A stretch of 64,000 nt of DNA from Cordilura impudica (GCA_963682025.1 OY821519.1:191589867-191653866), one strand, 5' to 3'; shown: positions 23,404 to 35,875, counted from the first letter of the stretch. The notes: generated by a model from the sequence alone, not told the origin. Translations and numbers: made by a program.

Positions 23404-23822
23404 GAATCGTTTTTGGACTACTCATTAATAAATGTAATAAACACAATCAAAACCCAATTTGACTAAGATCTATACGACAGTTTGGATCTTATGGCAATTT
23501 ATGTCGATTTCATAGGGGTCATTTGTATTGGTCGATTGTCACCAATTTCAATAGCGGTCAGCCGATGGCCAGCTGAAGCTTATATACTGAACTTCGTCAA
23601 AACATATTTATATTTGCGACCTACAGTTTGATTACAAGGTTTACACGGACACACAGACGGACGGACGGACGGACAGACGGACGGATGGACGGATATCGTT
23701 AAATCGACTCAGAAAGTGATTCTGATTTGATCGGTATAATAAAAAATATTTTTGGTAGTTACAAACAGCAGCACAATGTCTTTATACCCAAACCACATAA
23801 GTAGTGGTATAGGGTATAATAA
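23404..23822 (-). repeat. Family A repeat, copy 4, 5' half
   Basis: Continues copy 4 after the copia insertion: 'tttttggactactcattaat', GTCC tract 23656-23692, and the 5' end 'ggtatagggtataa' at 23807-23822 (minus strand). Confidence 0.85.
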
Positions 23823-24650
23823 AAGAAAATTTTTGATTTTTTTTTGAAAAATCAATAATTTTTTTGGACTTTTTTTCAAAAAGTGTTCTTTTTTTCTCAA
23901 AGGAAAGCTTAAGTTTTTTCCTTTAAGAGCTTTTTGGTCGCTTAGTGGGATACCAGTGGGATATCCAACAAAAAAAAAAAACTTTTTTTAACTCAAGACA
24001 ACCTGTTTAAATTTTTAGCATATGCACTAATTTGAATTTTTTCCTATTAGTGTGTAACTGTTTCCAAAACGTTAAAAATAAAATGTATACTGAGACAAAT
24101 TAACCTTTCCGATGGTATATAACATAACTAACTAAAATTTCATACCTTCGGTACTGTAATACCCGCAACATGTTAACCTCAGGAAAAAATCGCTTTTTTC
24201 TATAGAAATGTTAAAAAATAATTTTTTTTTATTTATTTGTAATAATAGTTAAATTAATATATAATAATATTAGTAATAAAATTTAATCTCAATCACAATA
24301 GATCCATTTATAACATAACTATTTTTTAATTAATTTATTTTAGCTGGTGAAGTATTTAAGTTTAGTAAATTTTTAAATTCCCAGTCTTTCATCGAGCTTA
24401 TATATCGGCTTTATTTGCTGCTTTTTTTTTTTGTCAATTTTTTAATGCAGTTACTTGGTTCAGCTGTTGATTTCGCTGCAGGTTTCTTTTTTGGAAGCAA
24501 AAAAATTGGAACTTCCATTGACAAGCGGTTTAAAAGCATGGTATTGAGCGGTGCCATCGAATGTTATCGCAGCATCGAATCTGCTCCCCATATGTATAAC
24601 AAAATTTAAGTAAATTTAATATTAAAAAAAACATGTTTTCAAATTTAATT
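23823..24650. other. No recognisable gene (about 0.8 kb)
   Basis: AT-rich. Homopolymer-rich start (23823-23900). A 64-codon plus frame near 24415 has no motif. Confidence 0.5.
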
Positions 24651-25443
24651 ATACCCTATACCACTATGTGGTTTGGGTATAATGACTTTGTGCTTCTGTT
24701 TGTAACAACCAAAAATATTTGACCTTTACCCATCTTTAATTATACCGATCGAATCAGAATCACTATCTGATTCGATTTAACGATGTCCGTCCGTCCGTCT
24801 GTGTGTCCATGTAAAGCTTCTAATCAAACTGCAGGTCGCAAATATGAATATATTTTGATGAAAATTGGTATTTAATCTTTTATCGGCCATGGGATGAACG
24901 CTGTTGAAATTGGTGAGAATCGGTCCATGTTCAGACCTAGCCCCCATACAAGTGACCCCTATGAAATCGACTTAAATTGCCATAAGATACAAATTATCAT
25001 ATAAATCTTATTCATATTGGGTTTGTATGTGTTTATTACATCCACTAATCAGTAGTCCAAAAATTATCTCTATGGGACAACTCTTAGTCATAGGCCCCAT
25101 ATAGAGCTGCTTCCCGATCTTCACTTAAATCTATCAAAAAACTAAAATATTGCACTGATTCTTCTCAAATTTTGTTTGTATATATTTTTGCAAAATACAA
25201 GAGACCTTACCAAACATGGTCAGGATCAGTCCATTTTTGGGCCTAGTCCCCATATAGATATAGCATCCGATATGAACTTTTTCATATCTGCAGCCGAAAA
25301 AATTAATAAAAATCCCACTCAAATTTGGTTTATGCTTATTTTCTATATCCAGTTAGTTGGGTCTGAGAGATAGGGTCTCTAAACGCATGGTATAGGGTAT
25401 CATATAGTCGGTCTAGACCGACTATAATTTTCTTACTTGTTTT
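24651..25443 (+). repeat. Family A repeat, copy 5 (well preserved)
   Basis: 'ataccctataccactatgtg' start, short GTCC tract (24786-24802), perfect palindrome GTCGGTCTAGACCGAC (25408-25423), terminus TTACTTGTTTT. Confidence 0.85.
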
Positions 25444-25629
25444 TCATTATTTGGCTTTTTTAGGTTGTAAATTGAAGTGATTAAACGAGTTCAAGGATAT
25501 AATATTAAAAAAAAAATTGTTTTTGGCTGCCGAAAAAACTTTGGATCGAAAAAACTTTGGATCAACCCTGATACAATCAAGCTGAAACTTGCAAGCAGAG
25601 TCATGGCGACGACAAAAGAGATCCAACAT

Positions 25630-25920
25630 AAAAAGGGTTAAGATTAGTGGGCGTGGCACCCCATACTTAGTAATTAGTTGATATCATATAACTTGAATAC
25701 TATAATAGTGAAAGCCTTGAGGCTTTGTGTGAGTTCATAAATTATTAATGTTAGTACTCGGAAAGAAATAAAGGAAATATCTGATGCCATATATCTAGTG
25801 TACTGTAGTAGTGAAAGCTTTGGGACTTCGTCTGAATTCTTGAGTTATTAATGTGAGTAGTCGCCCAAAAAAAATGGGCGGACCAATGGATGTGGCATTG
25901 AAAAACTTTGGGTCGATTTT
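25630..25920 (+). repeat. Dispersed 'GGGCGTGGC' repeat, two partial units
   Basis: 'gtgggcgtggcacc' followed by 'gtgaaagccttgaggctttg' (25709-25728) and a second unit 'gtgaaagctttgggacttcg' (25809-25828), then 'gcccaaaaaaaatgggcgga'. The same block occurs inverted at 37740-38040. Non-coding; origin unknown. Confidence 0.6.
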
Positions 25921-27505
25921 TAACTCATTCCTGTGGTCCAATCGAGCTGATCTAACAAATTTTGTTTAAAAAAATTTAACATACATATTTTTCTACACTT
26001 GTTTCATTTTCAATCAATCAATAATTTAATGATGGTATACTTAATTGCAAAGAAAAAATTAGAACTTGGTAAATTCATATTAAACTCTCAAATAAATATG
26101 AATTTACTAATAAAATTTGGTAGAAGTGTAGAGAAGTCAATCATTAACATTTTATAAAGCATGGCTCAATTTTGATATCGTTATATGTCATTGTTAATAT
26201 CTTAATGCATTTTAAATGAAATATCGATTCAAAATATGGGTTGACAAGTTTTCAAGATCCACGCAATTTTTATCGCCCACTTCCTTGAATTTTTTATGAT
26301 TTTTCACATTTCACGGCTTTATGTTTTTAGAATGTGAGCGCTCGAGGTAACAATATATTAATATTTCGTAGATTAGTAAGAAAGAGTATTCATGAAAAAT
26401 AGTATTAAATTGAAACGATGTGAAGATCAAAAAGTTCATTTTCTTCATAAATTATAAATTAAAGTACCGTATAAATAACTTTGAAAACTTTTCAGATAAC
26501 TCAACTTGACAACTGGTTTTATCTTTGCCGAAAAACAGTACATTTATATGGAGCAACCGCTTTACAATGTCTGTCTCTTAATGATTCATATTAATTTTTG
26601 TTGAGTTCTTTATGTAAATGCTTGCTGCTTCTATGAACAGAATTCAGTCAAAAGTATAAGCCACGGTTTTAGCGGCATAATGTTACTCCCTATCGGAGTG
26701 GACATACTGCCCTTACTATAATGGAAATAGTTTTTATCTGATTTTCAAGATTTTTTACATGTTTGAAAGCTGGTACATTTCTCTTTTATACTAATGAAAA
26801 CGATATTTGGAAATATGTTATGAAATATCTTTTGTGAAATTGAAAACTTCCAATCGTATTCTCGCTACAATATATGATTTTTGGAAAATATATGATTACA
26901 TAAAATGAAAATAAAGAATGAAAAAATAATATTAGTAGCTTTCAAGGAAAGAAAAAAAAATTTACAATAAAATAAAAGTTATTTCCGTAATTTTTTACAC
27001 GTTCGATAAAAGTTTATTTTATTTTCAATTTTCGTTCTAAAATTTTGATATCTTGTTTAATAAAATTATTTGTAAAGTAAAAATATCTACAATATTAATA
27101 GGCAAGGTGATTTTATGTGACATCTTCCACGCTCTCAGTTACCAACCAATTTTGACAAAAAATATGCCATTTGAAAGGCGTTTCATTACAGATATGCACC
27201 TTCTAAAACATTTTTTTGGAGTAATAATCAGTCAAAGTTGCTACAAAAACTTACATAGAACACATATTGAAACATCAAATAAAAAACTACTCATAATGCT
27301 GTGTGTGGATTTGTGATTGATTAGCATAACTTTGGGCTCTTATAAAATTATTTATTAACAATATAAATGGTTATATATCTTTTATGTGTTCAACAAATAT
27401 TTATAATTAAATTTAATGAATTTTGTTTTGAAATTCACAATTTATTGAATTTTATTTAGATATCCATAATTTTTTTATATATAGATTAAAAAACATTGAA
27501 AGAAA
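25921..27505. other. No recognisable gene (about 1.6 kb)
   Basis: AT-rich. One 87-codon plus frame (27053-27316) has no recognisable domain. Confidence 0.5.
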
Positions 27506-27506
27506 A

Positions 27507-28281
27507 AAACAAGTAAGAAAATTATAGTCGGTCTAGACCGACTATACGATACCTTATACCATGCCTTTAGGTCCAACTAATTAGATATAGAAAATAAGCA
27601 TAAACCAAATTTGAATGGCATTGTTAATAATATTTTTGGCTGCAGATATGAAAAAGTTCATATCGGGTGCCATATATATATGCGGATTAGGTCGAAAAAT
27701 GGACCGACCCTTACCATATTTCGCACAGTCAATTATATTTTGAAAAAATATATACAAACCACATTTGAGAAAAATCTGTACAATATTTTTGTTTTTTGAT
27801 AGATTTTAGTGAAGATCGGGAAGCAGCTCTATATAATGGGCCTATGAATAAGAATTGCCCTATAGGGATTATTTTTGGACTACTGATTAGTGGATATAAC
27901 AAACACATAAAAAACTAATTTGACTGAGATCTATATGATAATTTGGATCCTAAGACAATTTATGTCGATTTCATAGGGGTCATTTGTATGGGGACTAGGT
28001 CTGAACATGGACCAAATTTCACCAATTTCAACAGCTTACATTCTTTTACCAATAAAAGCTTATGTGCTAAATTTCATCAAAATATATTGATATTTGCGAC
28101 CTGTAGTTTGATTACAAAGTTTTCATGGACACACAGACGGACGGACATCGCTAAATTGACTCATAAAGTGATTCTGAGTCGATCAGTATAACAAAAGATG
28201 AGTCTAGGTTAAATATTTTTGGTAGTTACAAGCAGCAGCATAAAGTCACTGTACCAAAACCACATAGTGGTGTAGGGTATA
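27507..28281 (-). repeat. Family A repeat, copy 6
   Basis: Minus orientation. TTACTTG terminus and perfect palindrome at 27507-27545, reduced GTCC tract near 28136-28150, 5' end 'gtggtgtagggtata' at 28266-28280. Confidence 0.82.
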
Positions 28282-28645
28282 AAAAGAAATGAAAGAAATT
28301 CGAGAGCTGGGCTCTGCTATTTTAAATGAATTAAGTAGGAAAGTTCAATACTCGCCACTTCGGTTTTACGTTTAGATTCATATCTGGACTTATTGCACTA
28401 TTTATAACAAACACAAACGAAGTATTTTAAAAGCCAAACAATTTGATAAACTTGATGCAAGCTTATTACAACAACCGAAACTAATTTTTAACATTTTTTA
28501 GAGGTGTCTTCATATTTTTGGACATATATTGGCAGAAGGACACCCGATTTATCCTATTTTTGACAGCAGCTTATTCAAAATAATGAGAAATAATATTTCC
28601 GTAAACTTACCCAGGTAAATGGTTTATTTTTTGAAAGAGCGTGAT
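28282..28645. other. No recognisable gene
   Basis: About 360 bp of unique-looking AT-rich sequence between a family A copy and a non-LTR relic. Confidence 0.5.
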
Positions 28646-30056
28646 TTCAACGCACAAACGGACGATAGTTCATTACAGCGTTTAGGAACTTGATGATGTC
28701 CTTCACTGCCGATGTTTTGTATGCCTCCTCCCTGATTTGAGATTCACCAAAAAGTTTGGGCCTTAGATTTGCAAACGCTTGATATTTTGCCAGTATATGT
28801 ACCATGGCTTCATCATCATTCAGACAGTATCTGCACGTTTCATTTTCAGCAAAATGCTTTTCGCATACGATGTAATTGCACGCATATTGCCCTGTGAGTG
28901 CCCCATATAGATGTCTTACATTGGATCTGTTCACTTTTAGGGCATCCCGGCTCCTTTTTTCGCTTCGATGCTAGAATTTTGTTGAGTAGTATTCGTCCAT
29001 TCCAATACTCCACTGATTCGTCTTTAATCCATCTGCCGATTTTCTCGGTGATGTCTGTTCTGGTGAATCCGAATTGAGGGTTTGGACTAAGAAATGGTCT
29101 TTCCGCTCCTCGTCTTGGCTGTTCATCGGCCTTCTGATTTCCATCGTACCCTTTGTGACCTGGTACCGATATAAGCGTCACTTTATTAAGTTCAGCTAGT
29201 TTATTCAGGGCTCTATGGCTTTCGAGTACGGATTTTATGGTGGTATACCGATTTGTCCAGTGATTTTAGAACAGCCTGGCTATCTGGCATTGGATTTATC
29301 TTCGTCCTTGTCAGGTTTCTTTCCAATAGTTTAGCAGTAGCAGCATTTAGTGCGTATAGTTCCACTGTAAATATTGTGGATTCATTAGAAAGGGGGATAT
29401 GGAGTTTGCACCTTGGTTCGTAAACCCCCGCTCCTACTCCTTCTGTTGTTTTGGATCCGTCTGTGTACCATTTCAGGGCATCTTCATGCAGCCATGTAGG
29501 GTTAGATTCCCACTTGAATCTGCTCGGGATATGAACAGTGTAGTTCATTTAAAGTTCCAAAACAGGATTATCTGATCACTACATAAAGTCATATCTTTGA
29601 TACTTTTGGCTTTATCAAGGATCTTCAGGTGTCCTATATGATCGCGTTCCTTAAATTTGTATAGTCTGTGAAGGTCAATAGCTCATTTAAAAACTTCTCC
29701 TTGGATCGATAAGTGCAGCGGAGTTAGATTTAGTATAACGTCCATAGCTGCCGTAGGAGTTGTTCTCATTGCTCCCGTGATGTTCAAACATGCTAATCTC
29801 TGTATTTTTGATAATTTTAAACGTGCTCCAGTCTGGTTTGTCTTCTGCCACCATAATACTGAGCCATAAAAACTACCCGGAAGGATCATTTGTTTATATA
29901 TCCACAATGACATTTTAGGTTTTATACCCCACGATCTGCCCAGAAGTTCTTTGCTAGTCCATATTGACTTTATAGCCTTATTTGTTATCGAATCTAGATG
30001 AGGGTTCCAGGTGAGTGTTCTATCAAGTATTATACCCACTAATCCCACTAATTATA
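28646..30056 (-). pseudogene. 3' part of an RNase H-bearing non-LTR retrotransposon (I/LOA/R1-like), several frameshifts
   Basis: From 30056 downward: RT thumb region ('SKIQRLACLNITGAMRTTP', 'VILNLTPLHL'), then RNase H with catalytic D in 'KWYTDGSKT' (29475-29449), E in 'TVELYALNAA', D in 'MPDSQAVLKSL', and 'PGHKGYDGNQKADE' (about 29160-29119), then a Cys/His tail ('CEKHFAENETCRYC'). The RNase H domain after RT separates this from the jockey and CR1 groups. Frame breaks lie near 29683-29548, 29245 and 28934-28846. It truncates a family A fragment at 30056. Confidence 0.82.
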
Positions 30057-30138
30057 GACTCCACATAAAGCCGAGTCCCGATCTGTACTTAAATCTATTA
30101 AAATATTTCGTGGATTTTTTTAAAATTTGATCTATGTG
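30057..30138 (+). repeat. Family A fragment (copy 7), middle part
   Basis: 'cccgatctgtacttaaatct' matches the family A body. The sequence breaks off at about 30138, where a mariner-like relic starts, and resumes at about 30796. Confidence 0.65.
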
Positions 30139-30795
30139 CAGGTTGATCCTTCTAGTATTCGCATTTTGAACTACTGGTTACTTCGAGCATGGCAACACCA
30201 ATGTCAGCTGTGCTATGATAAGAAGTTAGTACAATATAGCATAACAAGGTTCTCTAATTGGGTTACCGAATGCTAATTGGGTAATGAAGCTCATCTTTAT
30301 CTCAGTGCTTACGTCAACAAAAAATTTTAACATCTTGGGCACAGAAAATTCACAAATGAATGCTGAAAATCCAATGCACCCTGATCGATGCATGGTTTGC
30401 TGTGAATTTTTCGGAGAAGCAGAAAGAAAATGCGTTGCAGTGAACGGTGAGCGCTACTGTACAATGATAACATGTTATTTGTGGTCCATTTTCAAAGACA
30501 TGGATCTGGAAAATATACAATTTCAACATGATGGCGCGCCGTGCCGCACAAGCCGTGAAGCCGTCGATATTTTTCGTAGAGGGTTTGAAAATCCCCTTAT
30601 TAGTAGTTTTGATGATTTGGACTGTCCACCGCGCAGCTGCGATTTGACTTCGTTGGAGTATTATTTGTGGATGAGGGATATGCTTATCACCCGACGTCGA
30701 TTGAGGCAGCGAAACAAGATATTAGTGCATTCATCGGCAAAATACAGCTCGGTACTCTCGAAACTGTACTGAAAAATTAGATTGATCATATGAGC
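30139..30795 (+). pseudogene. Tc1/mariner-superfamily transposase relic
   Basis: The frame 30284-30772 carries 'VAVNGERYCTMI', 'FQHDGAPCRTSREAVDI' and 'CPPRSCDLTSLEYYLW', the second and third catalytic blocks of an IS630/Tc1/mariner-type DDE enzyme. Both aspartates remain, with 36 residues between them by my count. Upstream parts match only in short pieces ('NFNILGTENSQ'), so the first catalytic Asp and DNA-binding domain are lost. A shift near 30720 moves the tail to another frame ('IGKIQLGTLETVLKN', then TAG). It sits exactly between two halves of a family A repeat. Confidence 0.75.
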
Positions 30796-31040
30796 TTACC
30801 AAAAATGGCCTTGATCGTTCCTGGTTTCCATATAAAAATTACATCGGATACAAACTAATATTTTTTTGTGCTTATTTCCTATATAAAGTGTATGCTTTAT
30901 CAAAAGTGGATCCAAGACACTCTAACGAAACGCATGGTATAGGGTATCGTATATTCGGTCTAGAGCAACTATAGTTCTCTTACTCATGGTAAAGGATATA
31001 TTATAGTCGGACTAGACTGAATAAAAGTTTCATGCCATCT
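30796..31040 (+). repeat. Family A fragment (copy 7), 3' end plus a second 3' end
   Basis: 'accaaaaatggccttgatcg' to 'ggtatagggtatcgtata', palindrome decayed ('ttcggtctagagcaac'), 'ttctcttactc'. Immediately after it a second, poorer 3' end follows ('catggtaaaggatatattat', 'agtcggactagactga'). Confidence 0.65.
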
Positions 31041-32235
31041 TTTGTTGTTGTTGATACAATTTGATTTAAAGCGTGTAGTTGTATTTTTGTTGCTAATGCT
31101 TTTATGGCAGATCTTGTACCTTTGGTGCTACTTTGCATAAATCCTCTACCATTTTTGCTTTTAGAGCTGTCATTTGTTATTGTTGCTGTTTTGTGCGAGC
31201 AGTCAGTTGTAGATTTTATGAAGAAGTTTACACGTAGATATTTATTTATTTATGCATATTACAACATAATGTTTTGTTGTTGTTTGAAAGACATTTAAAT
31301 TTTATTTTAAAGTAGTTTTTGTTTGATTTAGGGCATTTATGTTGGGAAAAATGTCATAAAGTGAAAAAGAATATAAAGTTTTTTGGCGGCATCTGTTCAG
31401 CTTATCAGTTCGAAAAATCAAAATTAAAGAATATATTAATTTTTAGTTTTGTCTCGATACTGTCCGAATTGATAGTTGTACAAACCACATATATTCCATT
31501 TAAAGCAATACAGCGAAATAATCAATGTGGTTGTCTATTTCAATCGACCTAAGCCTTCGGCTTGAAAATAGTGTTATATTCTCTTATCGGAAATGCTTCA
31601 AAGAGGATATTTCTCTCAAGATAGCACATCATGCTGTAATCTAATAAATCATATTTCCCTATTTATGAATCAAGACTGAAGTTTCTTAATAGGTTCGCGG
31701 AAATTATTGACTGGCATTCAACAATTAAAATATAAAGTTCGGAAATATTTTAATTTTAAATGTAGTTTTTTTACGTAAAGCGGTTGCAACTAATTTTTTT
31801 TTTAATTCAAGTATGTAGTAAAGTCCATTAAATTTAATTTAATGCTTAAAAACCGAATAATCCTGGTATTTCTGGAATTTCCTGCTGAATTAAAAATCGA
31901 ACAAGTGCCTAAAGCTGTAATATATCAGTTTACGTTTAAGGCATACTATATAGTTTGCTTTTTTTCTCAGTACACCCATCAGAGCTACGGACGACTATAA
32001 AAGTTTACATTTACCATCTAACATATGAGATGTCCAAACAATTTAAGCCCCTCCTCTTCAAATTTATATACGATAAATTTAGTAGTAGTTTCCATTGTGA
32101 GAGCGATGCTTTTATTTGATCCAACAAGAATATCGATGACGATGGTAATAGTTTTACCAGCTATAACCCTATGTGCTTCGCTACACCCATCCTAACGAAA
32201 TAAAAAGCGGGGAATATGTTTTGTGGACAACTGTT
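31041..32235. other. No recognisable gene (about 1.2 kb)
   Basis: Two plus frames (31104-31298 and 31319-31552; 64 and 77 codons) are hydrophobic or AT-biased without domains. I would not call them genes. Confidence 0.5.
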
Positions 32236-32740
32236 TTATTAATATTTGGCGATTTTTGATTTTGTGGATTTTTGTTTTTGCGATTTTAGATTTTGGCGTT
32301 TTTTGAATTCGGCGATAATGTTTTTTTTGCGATTTTTGATTTTTGAGATTTTTGTTTTCCGCTATTTTTGACTTTGGGTTTTTTGATTTTGGTGATTTTT
32401 ATTATTCGCTATTTTGATTTTTTGCAATTTTTGATTCTGGCGATCTGTGTTATCGCCCGACTTTAGAATTTAACGATATATGTTTTTGTGATTTTTGCTG
32501 TCCGCGATTTTCGGTTCTGGGAATTATTGTTTATAGAGATTTTTGTTTTTTAGCGATTTTTGTTATTCTATTTTTTTAGGTTGGCGAATTTTGACTTTGA
32601 CGATTTTAGTTTATTTTGTGATTTTTAATATTGTCCATTTTTGCTTTTTGTAATTTTTGAATCGTAGATTTTTTTATTTTGGCGATGTTTTTATTCGAGA
32701 CATTCGGTTTTGGCGATGTTTGATTTTGTCGATTCCGCCC
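32236..32740. repeat. T/G-rich degenerate minisatellite
   Basis: About 500 bp built of diverged units like 'gcgatttttgattttgg' of about 16-20 bp, strongly strand-asymmetric (T and G on plus). Confidence 0.75.
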
Positions 32741-33150
32741 AAAGTTTATATATCAAAATTTTTCATCACTATCATTTTGATAGCACTTCATCTATTTTTG
32801 TATAGGTGCAACGCCACACAGTGGTTATTTGGTGGCAAAAAGTTTATTTGTCGACCACCAGAGTATTGTCTAGATAAGAGAAATGCATTATTATTTTTTT
32901 CAAAAGTTAATATTGTTACTAGGAAGACCCGTAGAAAATCGCATAAAGATTATCTGGCAATAATTGACTAAGATTTTCATTAAATTCAGTATTGCATTAA
33001 TGGAAAATAAAACCACTCCTACTACTCAAATGTTTTTTTTTTTAGTGAAACATAACATTTAGTCATGGATTCACTGAAAGAATCAGTTAGATACGATAAA
33101 TAGTTTAAAAGTTGGGCGGAAATGCAAATTACCCTATGAAAAACAGCATA
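32741..33150. other. No recognisable gene
   Basis: AT-rich spacer; a plus frame of 104 codons (32657-32971) starts in the minisatellite and has no domain. Confidence 0.45.
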
Positions 33151-33289
33151 TGTGACCTTGTCCGAAAAAGGGGACCTAGTGTGTGAAAATTAAGTTTTGG
33201 GAAAAAAACGCAATCAAACGCTTTTGACACAACCCGTTTTTTGCCACACTAGGTCGCATATGTTAAAATTTGAGAAGGGGAAGGTCACA
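33151..33289. mobile_element. Second TGTGACC MITE, about 139 bp
   Basis: Ends TGTGACCTTGTCCGAAAAAG and, inverted, 'gggaaggtcaca', with TA/ATA flanks. Internal 'gggacctagtgtgtgaaaat' matches 12231-12390. Near the right end 'catatgttaaaattt' occurs twice (about 30 bp apart), a small duplication not present in the first copy. Confidence 0.7.
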
Positions 33290-33658
33290 TATGTTAAAAT
33301 TTGTTGGGAAAGAACAAATTTCTGTTATGATGTGTTATTTTCTAATTGGGATACAATTTAAGTTTAGAGTTTATTCTAAAATATTATGAAAAAAAAAATG
33401 CTCGGCATATATTGGCACTTTTTATAAATCATCAATTTTTTAAAAAAAAAAGTCCAGGACAATTGCAATATAAATTTCAAATAAATAAATTTCAAAAGTA
33501 TACACTTTTAGGTATACTTATTCTTTAAGCCGAATTATAATAGCAACAACTAACTAATTAAAGAAAAGAGCGAATAAAAGAACTATGAAAACCAAATCAA
33601 AGCAAAAAACAAGAAGAAGAAGAAGATTTAAAACTTGCAATTTATAAATTTAATTAAA

Positions 33659-33889
33659 ATGAGTTTATTTTCCGCTCTTTATTCGGAATTAGCTGAAGCA
33701 CTGATTAAGTGTGATCATAAGGTTGATTTGTTGACTAATTTCATAAAATTGAAAAATTCAGTAATAACTAAAGAAGAAATCGGAAAAGTGAAAACTCAAA
33801 TTAAATATGGGTTTACTTGCAATTTAAAAAAACGGTGGCAAGATTCGCATAAAAATTATGAGCGTTTCTTATCAAAAAATGAATCATGG
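33659..33889 (+). pseudogene. Predicted first exon of the Transib transposase
   Basis: The ATG at 33659 opens 'MSLFSALYSELAEALIKCDH' and continues to 'LKKRWQDSHKNYERFLSKNE' and 'SWIK'. After 'SWIK' a GTACGT donor follows at 33890. An acceptor (pyrimidine-rich, TTAG at about 36114-36117) precedes 'IFKISLTDELFKQN'; the phases agree (1+2 bases). This N-terminal block, with a basic helix before a 'RFL.KN..WL' motif, resembles the start of Transib transposases as I remember them. The link to the block at 36.1 kb is inference. Confidence 0.55.
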
Positions 33890-33998
33890 ATAAAAAGTAC
33901 GTAAAGAAAGCAAAATTATTTAGTATTCACAAATGCAAGGAAATTATAATTGTTTTATTGAATATTAAATATAATAAATATAAGTACAGCGGCATTTT

Positions 33999-35873
33999 TT
34001 TTTAATTTGTTTTGATATGTTTTCCATCAAATGTAGTTGCTGTAGTAAGCGCGCAAAAATCTTATTGCAAAAATGTAAAAACAACAACACATAAAGGAAA
34101 AGAATCAAAACAAAGTAAAACTAAGTTAAATAATTGTTTTTATACCCTATACCACTATGTGGTTTGGGTATAATGACTTTGTGCTGCTGTTTGTAACTAC
34201 CAAAAATATTTGACCTAGACCCATCTTTATTTATACCGATCGACTCAGAATCACTTTCTGAATCACTTTCTGAGTCGATTTAGCAATGCCCGCCCGTCCG
34301 TCCGTCTGTGTGTCCATGTAAAGCTTGTAATCAAACTACAGGTCGCAAATATGAATATATTTTGATGAAATTTGGTATATAAGCTTCCAACGGCCATGAG
34401 ATGTAAGCCGTTGAAATTGGTGAAAATCGGTCCATGTTCAGACCTAGCCTCCATACAAATGACCCCTATGAAATCGACATAAATTGCCATAAGTTCCAAA
34501 TTATCATATAGATCTCAGTCAAATTGGGTTTGTATGTGTTTATTACATCCATTAATCAGTAGTTCAATAGTATCCCTATAGGAAAATTCTTAGTAATAGG
34601 CCCCATATAGAGCTGCTTCCCGACCTTCACTTAAATCTATCAAAAAACAAAAATATTTCACAGATTTTTCTCAAATTTGGTTCGTATATATTTTTTCAAA
34701 GTATAAGTGACTTTACCAAACATGGTCAGGATCGGTCCATTTTTCGACCTAGTCCCCATATAAATATAGTATCCGATATGAACTTTTTCATATCTGCAGC
34801 GAAAAAAATTAATAAAAATACCACTCAAATTTGGTTTATGCTTATTTGCTATATCCAATTAGTTGGACCGAAGAGATAGGGTCCCTTAACCATGGTATAG
34901 GGTATCGTATAGTCGGGCTAGACCGACTATCATTTGCTTACTTGTTTTTAATTTGTTTTGATATGTTTTCCATCAAATGTTGTTGCTGTAGTAAGCGTAC
35001 AAAAATCTTATTGCAAAAATGTAAAAACAACAACACATAAGGGAAAGGAATTAAAACAAAAGTAATACTAAGTTAAATAATTGTTTTTATACCCTATACC
35101 ACTAAGTGGTTTGGTTATAATGACTTTGTGCTGCTGTTTGTAACTACCAAAAATATTTGACCTGGACCCATCTTTAATTATATCGATCGACTCAGAATCA
35201 CCTTCTGAGTCGGATTAGCAATGTCCGTCCGTCCGTCTGTGTGTCCATGTAAAGCTTGTAATCAATCTACAGGTCGCAAATATTAATATATTTTGATGAC
35301 TTCGGTACGTAAGCTTCCATCGGCCATAGAATGAATGCTGTTGAAATTGGTGAAATTCGGTCCATGTTCAGACCTAGGCTCCATACAAATGACCCCTATG
35401 AAACCGACATGAAGTGCCATAAGATCCAAATTATAATATAGATCTCAGTTAAATTGGGTTTGTATGTGTTTATTATATCCATTAATCGGTAGTCCAAAAA
35501 TAATCCCTATAGGACAATTCGTAGTCATAGGTCCCATATAAGCTGCTTCCCGATCTTCACTTAAATCTATCAAAAAGCAGAAACATTTCACAGATTTTTC
35601 TCAAATTTGGTTTCTATACATTTTTACAAAATACAAGTGACTCTACCAAATATGGTCTAGATCGCTCCATTTTTCGACCTAGTCCCCATATAAATATAGC
35701 ACCCGATATGAACTTTTCCATATTTGCAGCAAAAAAATTAATAACAGTGCCACTCAAATTTGGTTTATGCTTATTTTCTATACCGAATTAGTTGGACCGC
35801 AAGACAGGGTCTCTAAACCATGGTATATGGTATCATATTGTCGGTCTAGACCGACTATAATTTTCTTATTTGT
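33999..35873 (+). repeat. Tandem duplication (about 948 bp unit) of intron segment plus family A repeat
   Basis: 'tttgttttgatatgttttcc' to 'agttaaataattgttttt' (about 140 bp) precedes family A copy 8 (from 34001) and again precedes copy 9 (from 34950). Each 140-bp segment ends directly at 'ataccctataccacta'. The repeat unit therefore is flank plus element, not the element alone. Point differences between units are numerous, so the duplication is not recent. Confidence 0.8.
34141..34946 (+). repeat. Family A repeat, copy 8
   Basis: 5' 'tataccctataccactatgt' at 34141; GTCC tract 34292-34310; 3' 'gtcgggctagaccgac' and 'ttgcttacttgttttt'. A local duplication 'gaatcactttctga' lies near 34248-34275. 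Confidence 0.82.
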
Positions 35874-35875
35874 TG
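35089..35875 (+). repeat. Family A repeat, copy 9
   Basis: 'ataccctataccactaagtg' start; GTCC tract 35223-35240; perfect palindrome GTCGGTCTAGACCGAC (35840-35855); terminus 'ttcttatttgtt'. Confidence 0.82.

Noticed and set aside
31104..31552. Two hydrophobic plus frames (64 and 77 codons) as possible small membrane proteins
   Set aside because: T-rich composition explains the hydrophobicity; no motif, no splice or start context, no second copy.
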